Source: Deltaproteobacteria bacterium RIFOXYA12_FULL_61_11 (GTDB lineage: Bacteria > Bdellovibrionota_F > JAHFAK01 > YA12-FULL-61-11). From it: a DNA stretch of 12,732 nucleotides. A model generated the notes under the pieces. That model was given only the letters and a program-made list of their open reading frames with translations, was not told the origin of the DNA and ran no database searches. The translations under genes were made by a program, and so were the position numbers. The DNA lies in the NCBI GenBank assembly GCA_001799195.1, contig MGSU01000092.1:1-12732 (forward strand). The letters are read 5' to 3'. This document shows positions 6,768 through 12,732 of this stretch, piece by piece. Positions within the stretch are counted from its first letter, which is position 1. The number at the start of each line of letters is the position of its first letter.

Positions 6768-7304
6768 TCAATCCTGATCGACGCAGTACTCGTCGGCAAC
6801 GGCCCAACCTGCGGGACGATAGCAGTAGTTGGTCGGTTCCTTGTCGCTGACCCCACACAATTCACCGTCATCACTCAGGAAGAGACTATCGGGTTCGAGG
6901 GACCCTTGGTAGAAGACCATCTCGCCATCGAGCTCGCAGTAGACCTGGTGATAGACGGCCTCGTGTTGCGTGGTACAACGCGGCGATCGGGGGAAGAGTA
7001 CCCCTACGACCGTGGTCGAGCCACGTTTGCGGGGGAGGCACGTCTCTCCTTCTTCGGGCAGGACGTAGAGTGCTGGATCGAGCGCCTGCTCGGAACCGAC
7101 TTGATCGGCAGTCACCGGTGGCTCGACCGAGGCCGGAGGAGTTGGTATCGTTGGCGTGGAGACGGGTGGGCGTGGGGTTCCAGGAGGCACAGGGAGGAGG
7201 GCACTATCGCCGCTCTGAGAACGGGCGGCCTCCTGCCCCTGGCACCCTTGGAGGAGCACCAGGAGCAAGAAGAGGCTCCAGAGTCGACCAAACATCCTGC
7301 TCAT
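6768..7304 (-). CDS. Small proline-rich, six-cysteine lipoprotein of unknown function
   Basis: 178 residues, no family recognised. A signal peptide with the hydrophobic run LFLLLVLLQG leads to a clear lipobox, LLQG|C21. Residues about 38-64 are a Pro/Thr/Ser-rich spacer that probably carries the domain away from the membrane. The C-terminal domain (about 75-178) has six cysteines at 89, 110, 123, 150, 161 and 174. That even number suggests three disulfides in a periplasmic or surface domain. The ATG at 7304 is preferred because GGTGAGA lies 6 bases upstream; the GTG at 7325 gives an N-terminus ahead of this site, and the ATG at 7295 has no spaced ribosome binding site. It is convergent with ihfA and divergent from the serine hydrolase gene across 151 bases (7305-7455), where I could place no convincing promoter in either direction. 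A secreted coding gene is well supported; its role is not. Confidence 0.75.
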   Translation of the reverse strand: MSRMFGRLWSLFLLLVLLQGCQGQEAARSQSGDSALLPVPPGTPRPPVSTPTIPTPPASVEPPVTADQVGSEQALDPALYVLPEEGETCLPRKRGSTTVVGVLFPRSPRCTTQHEAVYHQVYCELDGEMVFYQGSLEPDSLFLSDDGELCGVSDKEPTNYCYRPAGWAVADEYCVDQD

Positions 7305-7455
7305 TGGCTTTCTCACCGCAAGCACCGATCGTCAGCATGGTAGCACGGTTGTATGGAGGACCCAACCCTCTCGTGCCAACACCCGCTCTTGCCTCCTCGA
7401 GTTCGCTGCGCTAGGGTTCGGGGTTCTTTCATCCTCGGCAAGGGAGGTTGCGTTC

Positions 7456-8637
7456 GTGATGATGCAAGGCAGACCCGAGGCCACGCTACGGCTTGTCCTT
7501 CTCCTCATCCTCTGCTCCTGCACCTGGCAGCGTTCGACCGAGCAAGGGGAGAGGTCTGTTCCGGCAGCGGGAGGCCGAGACCGCCGGCCGCCCCTCGAAT
7601 GTCATCGTCGGCCGGGAGAGTCTACCTCCAACCAGTTCCCCAGCTTGTCCCCTCGCGGGGAAACTCCCTGTTTCCCGACCTGGCCCGCCGAACTCCAACG
7701 CAGAACCCTGCCCATTGTCCGTTCCTTTCAGGGGGAACTCGGACTCTATGTCCGCGTCATCGGAAAACGTGGGGTCTATGATCTTCATGCTCAGAGCCCC
7801 TTCTATCTAGCCTCCACGGTCAAGGTCCCGCTCCTGGTTGCGCTTCTCCACGAAGCCAGAGAGGGCAATCTGGATCTCCGGCAACGCATTACCCTCAGCC
7901 GGGAACACTACCGCGACGGTGGACACCACCTGATGGCCCTGCCCGAGGGCACCGAACTCAGTCTCGAGGAAGTCGCCTCCTACATGGTCGAGAAGAGCGA
8001 TAACGCGGCTACCGACCTCCTCTTCGACCGTCTTGGCGTCGAGCGGGTCAACCACCTCGTGCGCGAGCTCGGTTTTGCCGAACTCGGTCCGCTGCTGCCC
8101 ATGCTCGAGGTCCGGCGAGCGGTCTGGGGGTTCCTCGAACCAAGAGCCCGGAGTTTCACCGCCAAAGACTTCATCGACCTCTGGTTGGCAAAAACCCCGG
8201 CGAAGAGGGTCGCCGTCTTCAATGGCAAATTGCGCCCCCGGGGGACCTTTACCGTGGCTGAGCTCGACCGGGCGTTCGCCGCATTCTATTCCAGCGGCTA
8301 CAACACCAGCACCCTCGAGGCCTTTGCCGGCTTTCTCGAACGCTTATACCTACGACAAGTCCTCGGTGATCCTTACGACGGCAAGGTCCTCAACCTGATG
8401 GGCCGTTGCGAGACGGGCGCCAACCGGCTGCGCAAGCACTTTCCTCCCCAAGCGACCTTCGCCCACAAGACCGGGACCCAACACCAACTCGTCGTCGACC
8501 TCGGTCTCGCTGAGCTCCCCTGTGTGCAAGGTGTGCTGATCGCCGCCTATGCCAGGAAGTTCAAAACTCGCACAGGGGGGGATGCGGCCCTGGCTTCCCT
8601 CGGCCGAGCTACCCTGCAAGCCCTTTGCGGAGAGTAA
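7456..8637 (+). CDS. Beta-lactamase-fold serine hydrolase lipoprotein (class A-like, SxxK/SDN/KTG)
   Basis: 393 residues. A signal sequence ends at LCS|C22, a plausible lipobox, followed by about 55 residues of Arg/Pro-rich spacer. The catalytic domain has the three motifs of class A beta-lactamases and penicillin-recognising enzymes: S120-T-V-K123 (nucleophile and general base), S181-D-N183 and K338-T-G-T341. The segment RCETGANRLR (317-326) before the KTG box matches the N-T-T-G-x-x-x-L-R helix of class A enzymes. There is no E-x-x-L-N omega-loop carrying the deacylating Glu166 in the expected place after SDN. The SDN-to-KTG distance is 155 residues instead of about 102. It may thus be a peptidoglycan DD-peptidase or esterase rather than a resistance enzyme, but a shifted glutamate cannot be ruled out. 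The GTG at 7456 is chosen because GGGAGG lies 8 bases before it; ATGs at 7459 and 7462 are alternatives. Confidence 0.85.
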   Translation: MMMQGRPEATLRLVLLLILCSCTWQRSTEQGERSVPAAGGRDRRPPLECHRRPGESTSNQFPSLSPRGETPCFPTWPAELQRRTLPIVRSFQGELGLYVRVIGKRGVYDLHAQSPFYLASTVKVPLLVALLHEAREGNLDLRQRITLSREHYRDGGHHLMALPEGTELSLEEVASYMVEKSDNAATDLLFDRLGVERVNHLVRELGFAELGPLLPMLEVRRAVWGFLEPRARSFTAKDFIDLWLAKTPAKRVAVFNGKLRPRGTFTVAELDRAFAAFYSSGYNTSTLEAFAGFLERLYLRQVLGDPYDGKVLNLMGRCETGANRLRKHFPPQATFAHKTGTQHQLVVDLGLAELPCVQGVLIAAYARKFKTRTGGDAALASLGRATLQALCGE

Positions 8638-8657
8638 CGCAGGCCTCACGGCCGGGG

Positions 8658-8686
8658 TTGCAATCCTGCCTTCGATGGCCCATACT
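8658..8686 (+). promoter_or_regulatory. Candidate sigma-70 promoter for the pilB operon
   Basis: TTGCAA (8658-8663, 4 of 6) and CATACT (8681-8686, 4 of 6) are spaced by 17 bases in the 103-base gap after the serine hydrolase gene. The transcript would start near 8692, about 48 bases before the pilB ATG. A small GCCCG/CGGGC stem (8697-8711) follows. No sigma-54 -24/-12 pair with correct spacing was found here. Confidence 0.35.
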
Positions 8687-8740
8687 GCGCACCATTGCCC
8701 GTCCCGCGGGCACTCCGGCGAGAGAGCGACGAACAGCACC

Positions 8741-11020
8741 ATGACCGACACCATCAGCCAACTCGAGCACCAACTCGCCTACCGGAAAAAACTGCTCGAG
8801 ATCATCAACAAGGTCCACAGCACCGAACCTATCGGTGCCTCTCTCATGACCGTGACCGAGGAGATCACCGCGCTCTTCGGGTGCCAACGGATCACCCTCT
8901 ACGTCGTCGATGCGACCACCCGGGAGCTGGTCACCCAGTATAAGTCCGGAGACACCCTGGGCAGCTTCCGTCTCCCCATCTCGCCGGAGAGTCTGGCCGG
9001 CTATACCGCCTATCGATACAAGGTCCTCAACGTCAAAGACGCGTATGACCAAGAGGAACTACACTCCTATGATCCCCGCTTGCGCTTCTATACCGATTGG
9101 GACAAGAAATCCGGGTTCCGCACCAAGCAGGTCCTCGTCGTTCCGGTCATCTTCAAACAGTACCTCTTCGGCGTGCTGCAGTTCCTCAATAAAACCGACG
9201 ATACCCCCTTCACCGAGCAGGACGTCGTCGCGGCCAAAGAATTGTCCGACATCATCGGGGTGGTGCTGCACAACAAGTCCACCCAGCGAGGACAACAACC
9301 CGGGCGCTTCGATTACCTCCTGGCCAACAACCTGGTGACCCAACAAGAGCTCGAAGAGGCCATGTTGGCGGCGCGCAAGCGTCACTGCACCATCGAGACC
9401 GTGCTCATGGAACAGTACGAGGTGCCCAAGGCCGAGATCGGCCGCACCCTGTCGCAATATTACCACACACCCTTCGTCGAGTTCGACGCCTCGGTGCAAC
9501 GGCCCTCTGCCCTCCTCCAAGAGCTCAAGGTCCCCTTTCTCAAGAATAATCTTTGGGTTCCCCTCGGCGTCGAGCACGACGAGATCCTGGTCGTGATCGA
9601 CAACCCCATGGACCTGCGGCGCAAGGACCTCATCGGCTCCCTCTTTCCCCGACAAGCCATCCGCTACAACGTGTCCTTGCGCGAAGACATCCTCAAGTTC
9701 GTGGACCACTTCTTCGCTCCGCGCGACCAGATCCACAACCTGGACGCCATCATGGAGCAGCTTGACGTGGCCCGCACCGACGAGGATCGGCAAGACGGCG
9801 ATCAGCTTGACGAGAGCGACAGCGCCGTGGTCCAATTCGTCAACCGCATCATCCTCGATGCCTTCGAGCGCGGCGCGTCGGATATCCACATCGAACCCTC
9901 GCCTGACCGCGACGACGTGATCGTGCGTATCCGGATCGACGGCGATTGTCAGGAATACAACCGGGTCCCCTGTAAATACCGCAACGCCATCGTCTCGCGC
10001 ATCAAGATCATGTCCAACCTGGACATCACCGAACGCCGAAAACCGCAAGACGGCAAGATCAAGTTCAAGAAACTGCTCGGACGTTCCATCGAATTGCGCG
10101 TGGCTACCATCCCCACCCAGGGCGATGTCGAGGACGTGGTCATGCGTATTCTCGCCTCGGGAGATCCCATTCCTCTGGGGCAGCTCGGGTTGTCCACGAG
10201 CAACAACCAGCGCCTGGCCGAATGCATCAACAAACCCTATGGCATCATCTTCGTCTGCGGCCCGACCGGGTCGGGTAAGACCACGACCCTGCACTCGGTG
10301 TTGCGGCAACTCAACAGGGTCGAGACCAAGATCTGGACCGCCGAAGACCCGGTGGAGATTACGCAGAAGGGGCTGCGCCAGGTCCAGGTCAAGCACGACA
10401 TCGGCTTCAATTTCGCCACTGCAATGCGTTCCTTCCTCCGCGCCGACCCCGACATCATCATGGTGGGAGAAATGCGCGACCAGGAAACCACCAAGATCGG
10501 CATCGAAGCCTCCCTCACCGGGCACCTCGTCCTTTCCACCCTGCACACCAACAGCGCCCCCGAGAGCGTGACCCGCCTCCTGGACATGGGCATGGATCCC
10601 TTCAACTTCGCCGATGCCATCCTCTGCATCATGTCCCAACGCCTCGTGAAGACCCTGTGCAAGACCTGCAAAGAACCCTATCATCCCGACAAGGCCGAAT
10701 TCGACCAACTCGTCCTCGAGTACGACCCCGACCAATTCGCCAAGAATCTCGCTCTTCCCTATACCGAGGATCTGCTGCTCTACCGGGCGAAGGGCTGTAA
10801 ACAATGCAGTCAGAGCGGGTACAAGGGCCGGCTGGGTATCCATGAACTCTTGGTCGGCACCGACGAGATGAAAATCCTGATCCAACGCCGTTCGCCGGTC
10901 GATGAGATCCGCCACCTGGCCGTCGACCAGGGCATGCGTACGCTCAAGCAGGACGGTATCGAAAAAGTCTTCAAGGGGCTGTGCGACATGCCGCAGGTAC
11001 GCAGGGTGTGCATCAAGTGA
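8741..11020 (+). CDS. pilB: Type IV pilus extension ATPase PilB with N-terminal GAF domain
   Basis: 759 residues. Residues 1-30 look like a helical lead-in, and about 30-180 form a GAF sensor domain (FGCQRITLYVVD through PVIFKQYLFGVLQFLNK). Residues about 187-340 are an MshEN/T2SSE N-terminal domain. The rest is the secretion ATPase: Walker A GPTGSGKTTT (507-516, Lys513), Walker B region DPDIIMVGEMRD (569-580), and the His box H595-L-V-L-S-T-L-H602. A zinc-type tetracysteine is present at C640/C643 and C686/C689, as in PilB and GspE. The hexameric motor sits at the inner membrane and hydrolyses ATP to add pilins. The neighbouring PilZ-like and prepilin genes favour a pilus over type II secretion. 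The ATG at 8741 is chosen because homology begins there. Earlier in-frame starts (8549, 8675) would overlap the hydrolase gene or the candidate promoter. No strong ribosome binding site precedes the start. The GAF fusion is unusual, as canonical PilB lacks it. Confidence 0.92.
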   Translation: MTDTISQLEHQLAYRKKLLEIINKVHSTEPIGASLMTVTEEITALFGCQRITLYVVDATTRELVTQYKSGDTLGSFRLPISPESLAGYTAYRYKVLNVKDAYDQEELHSYDPRLRFYTDWDKKSGFRTKQVLVVPVIFKQYLFGVLQFLNKTDDTPFTEQDVVAAKELSDIIGVVLHNKSTQRGQQPGRFDYLLANNLVTQQELEEAMLAARKRHCTIETVLMEQYEVPKAEIGRTLSQYYHTPFVEFDASVQRPSALLQELKVPFLKNNLWVPLGVEHDEILVVIDNPMDLRRKDLIGSLFPRQAIRYNVSLREDILKFVDHFFAPRDQIHNLDAIMEQLDVARTDEDRQDGDQLDESDSAVVQFVNRIILDAFERGASDIHIEPSPDRDDVIVRIRIDGDCQEYNRVPCKYRNAIVSRIKIMSNLDITERRKPQDGKIKFKKLLGRSIELRVATIPTQGDVEDVVMRILASGDPIPLGQLGLSTSNNQRLAECINKPYGIIFVCGPTGSGKTTTLHSVLRQLNRVETKIWTAEDPVEITQKGLRQVQVKHDIGFNFATAMRSFLRADPDIIMVGEMRDQETTKIGIEASLTGHLVLSTLHTNSAPESVTRLLDMGMDPFNFADAILCIMSQRLVKTLCKTCKEPYHPDKAEFDQLVLEYDPDQFAKNLALPYTEDLLLYRAKGCKQCSQSGYKGRLGIHELLVGTDEMKILIQRRSPVDEIRHLAVDQGMRTLKQDGIEKVFKGLCDMPQVRRVCIK

Positions 11021-11057
11021 ACGCGCCGACTCCACCCACACGGTTCGTCGGAGAACC

Positions 11058-12308
11058 ATGAGAGCCGCCCTTGCCCTTGGCCTTCTCTCCATGCCCCGGG
11101 GCCTCACCCTCGAGGTGAGTGGGGTCTCCCAGCGTAGCACCGTACCCCTCACGCACCTCTCCCTCCGGGGATGTTTCTGTCCCCAAGCCGAACTCATCGA
11201 CCTTCCCGAAACGATCGAACTCGTGCTCCACCTGTCGCGCAACGGTGGCCAACTCGCGCTGTCCGGCCGATTGCTGGACCGGATCGGGCCCTCTGCCGAA
11301 CGAGGCCTGGTCCTGCTCTTCTCCCAACTGAAGGAAGACCAGCGAGAGGTCGTGTTCGGCCTCCTGAGGGAACGTGTCACCCACTTCCTGGCCCTGGCAG
11401 CTCAAGGTACCTGCACCTCCGGTCAACCCTTGCTGGCCACCATCGAGGGCGACCTCGTCCAGGTCGAACTGCAGTACCTCGACGCAACGTTCTGCGTCGT
11501 TCAGACCGCGGGTGAGTTGCCTGCCGCGACCCAAGTCGTCCTCCATTTCTTCGACACCGACACCTTCGAACCATTCGAACTCAGCGGCATGGTCAGTTCC
11601 TGCGAGACCCGCGAGGGTGAAGGCTTCTTGACCTTCGACCACGCGGTGCGTTTTCCCGCCGAACTCGGTCCACTCCTGCCGCGGGTGGAAAATTGGCTCA
11701 AGGTCCTCATCGGCCAGCTCCGAGACCGCAGGGACTTCGAAGAACAAGTCGAGCAGCTCGATCGCACCCTTTCCACCTATGTGCCTCCACCTCCGATGGT
11801 GCAGAGCGAGGAACCTGAGGAGCCCTCTCCGGTCCTTGCTCCCGAAGATCTGCTGGCCTCGAACCGACCTACCATTTCGAAACGGCTGCTCTGGGTGGTG
11901 CTGCCCCTCCTCGCGCTGGTCCAATTCTTCTATGCCATGGAACCCTTCGAAATGCTTCTACCTTTCGAAGTGCGCGAAGAAGCCGTTGGTCAGGGCTCTT
12001 TCCAACCGGTCCTCGAACAGGATGCCCGCGAAGAGGTACGCCGGCGCAATAGAACCCTCCATCGCCCCCTCAAGGAAAGGTCCGAACCGGTCGTGGAGTT
12101 CGAGGTCCGTTCGGTACTAAGACCTCCCGGCCCAGGGGATGGCAGACCACGCCTCCCTCGCACGACCGAAGAATTTTCCGCGGCGAGAGAACTGCTCAAG
12201 CAGCGCCGAGAAGAACTCCGCCACACCACCAATCCTCGTTTGCGCCGCCAACTCGAATTCGAGCTCTTCCGGGCCGAAGCGTTGCTCGAACAGCGGGGTC
12301 GGCGATGA
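11058..12308 (+). CDS. Membrane protein with two PilZ-like domains, pilus operon
   Basis: 416 residues, no exact family recognised. Residues about 15-110 resemble a PilZ barrel: a TPL/VPLTHLSLRGCF strand with S-x-x-G, then LVLHLS, LALSGRLL and GLVLLFSQL. Residues about 123-215 look like a second, more diverged copy (LVQVELQYLD, VVLHFFD, FELSGMVSS, GFLTFDHA). An acidic Pro/Glu linker (244-265) leads to one membrane helix (about 277-293, LLWVVLPLLALVQFFYA). After that comes an Arg-rich region ending in a probable coiled coil (about 372-413). The N-terminal domains should be cytoplasmic, where they could contact PilB. Canonical c-di-GMP residues are incomplete: no R-x-x-x-R and His instead of Asp/Asn before S-x-x-G. 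The ATG at 11058 has GGAG 4 bases upstream; the frame extends back into pilB but reads there out of frame with a real protein. It lies 37 bases after pilB and overlaps the next start by ATGA. Confidence 0.75.
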   Translation: MRAALALGLLSMPRGLTLEVSGVSQRSTVPLTHLSLRGCFCPQAELIDLPETIELVLHLSRNGGQLALSGRLLDRIGPSAERGLVLLFSQLKEDQREVVFGLLRERVTHFLALAAQGTCTSGQPLLATIEGDLVQVELQYLDATFCVVQTAGELPAATQVVLHFFDTDTFEPFELSGMVSSCETREGEGFLTFDHAVRFPAELGPLLPRVENWLKVLIGQLRDRRDFEEQVEQLDRTLSTYVPPPPMVQSEEPEEPSPVLAPEDLLASNRPTISKRLLWVVLPLLALVQFFYAMEPFEMLLPFEVREEAVGQGSFQPVLEQDAREEVRRRNRTLHRPLKERSEPVVEFEVRSVLRPPGPGDGRPRLPRTTEEFSAARELLKQRREELRHTTNPRLRRQLEFELFRAEALLEQRGRR

Positions 12309-12732
12309 ACCCGGACCGGCGCAGGGGCTTCAGCCTCATCGAACTGATGGTCACCCTCGGGGTGACCAGTCTCCTGGCCATGGTGGTGATGCAAGCGGTG
12401 GGGGACTACCGCCGCTTGATGTTCGACCAGGAAAAGCTCGGTCATACCCGAGCAGAACTATCGGCTTCCCTCAAAATGATCCGCTTCGACCTGCAACAGG
12501 TCGGCAGCGACCCCAGCCCAAGGCGATGGGACAGCTACCAGTCCCCCGGCTTCGCCCTCGGTCGGCTCACCGACACCTTGTCCCTGCCGCGAGGTGTGTT
12601 GCCCCTGGGGGTGGACAGCGTCCAACTCTTCTCCTACCGTCCTTACGACCAGGACGGAGATGGCCTCCTCGGAGGGAGCGAAGGTCTCTGCACCACGGTG
12701 ACCAGGATCGACGACGAAACCTTCACCTCGAG
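12305..12732 (+). CDS. Minor type IV prepilin, PilW-like (3' end outside window)
   Basis: Open to the end of the window, with 142 codons visible. The N-terminus MNPDRRRG|FSLIELMVTLGV is a class III signal: a short basic leader, cleavage after Gly8 by prepilin peptidase, N-methylated Phe and Glu at +5, then a hydrophobic helix. The following LGHTRAELSASLKMIRFDLQQVG matches the helix of PilW/GspJ-type minor pilins. Residues 115-126 read DQDGDGLLGGSE, a complete 12-position EF-hand-like calcium loop (acids at 1, 3, 5 and 12; Gly at 6). The ATG overlaps the TGA of the preceding gene (ATGA), so the two are translationally coupled. Its place downstream of pilB suggests a minor-pilin cluster, probably followed by further pilin genes or pilY1 outside the window. 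PilW versus GspJ cannot be settled from this part alone. Confidence 0.88.
   Translation, partial: MNPDRRRGFSLIELMVTLGVTSLLAMVVMQAVGDYRRLMFDQEKLGHTRAELSASLKMIRFDLQQVGSDPSPRRWDSYQSPGFALGRLTDTLSLPRGVLPLGVDSVQLFSYRPYDQDGDGLLGGSEGLCTTVTRIDDETFTS

Noticed and set aside
8549-8740. N-terminal extension of the pilB frame into the serine hydrolase gene
   Set aside because: It overlaps the end of a real gene, shows no domain, and the GAF homology begins just after the ATG at 8741.
10902-11057. N-terminal extension of the PilZ-like gene frame into pilB
   Set aside because: It overlaps the conserved pilB C-terminus in another frame, has Arg/Ser-rich nonsense composition, and a good ribosome binding site precedes the ATG at 11058.
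9059-11380. Very long open frame (773 codons) on the minus strand across pilB
   Set aside because: It is fully antisense to a protein with intact ATPase motifs. Its translation shows no recognisable domain, and high-GC third positions commonly create such antisense frames.
1-12732. CTCGAG appears unusually often (about fifteen copies by eye)
   Set aside because: Most copies fall in genes where preferred Leu CTC and Glu GAG codons or their frame shifts produce it, so codon bias explains it without a dedicated motif.

Overview
This is a GC-rich (roughly 60% by eye) window from a Gram-negative bacterium. Three genes encode lipoproteins with a lipobox, there is an IHF-alpha-like protein, and the right edge carries a type IV pilus assembly cluster. 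Acid- and proline-rich linkers, cysteine-rich lipoproteins and a GAF-fused pilus ATPase fit a deltaproteobacterial or Myxococcota/Bradymonadota-like organism. That placement is inference only; no marker gene here fixes the taxonomy. No tRNA, rRNA, CRISPR array, insertion sequence or prophage gene is visible.

Layout. 1-672 (+) is the 3' part of a processive family-2 glycosyltransferase. Converging on it, a minus-strand block reads right to left: ribBA (4440-3229), ribH (3216-2734), a Na+/phosphate symporter (2598-1480) and a PhoU-domain protein (1428-697). The two riboflavin genes are translationally coupled, and the symporter and PhoU genes look like a second unit. 4623-6188 (+) encodes a lipoprotein with a duplicated cysteine module, an Asp/Pro/Ser linker and a predicted seven-bladed beta-propeller. 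6439-6720 (+) encodes an IHF-alpha-like protein behind a 250-base upstream region with a good sigma-70-like promoter and several dyads. Convergent to it, 7304-6768 (-) encodes a small proline-rich, six-cysteine lipoprotein. Divergent from that, 7456-8637 (+) encodes a class-A beta-lactamase-fold serine hydrolase lipoprotein. From 8741 to the right edge (+) come a GAF-MshEN-PilB ATPase, a membrane protein with two PilZ-like domains, and a minor prepilin cut by the window end. The last two overlap by ATGA.

How they work together. ribBA and ribH supply two steps, and one branch-point enzyme, of riboflavin synthesis; ribD and riboflavin synthase are not here. The symporter and PhoU protein form a phosphate-uptake module. 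The pilus genes look like one operon continuing beyond the window. It appears to couple pilus extension to a small-molecule signal: a GAF domain on the motor, a degenerate MshEN domain and tandem non-canonical PilZ-like domains. I found no obviously new defence or mobile system. The most interesting part is this signal-coupled pilus cluster, followed by the propeller lipoprotein.
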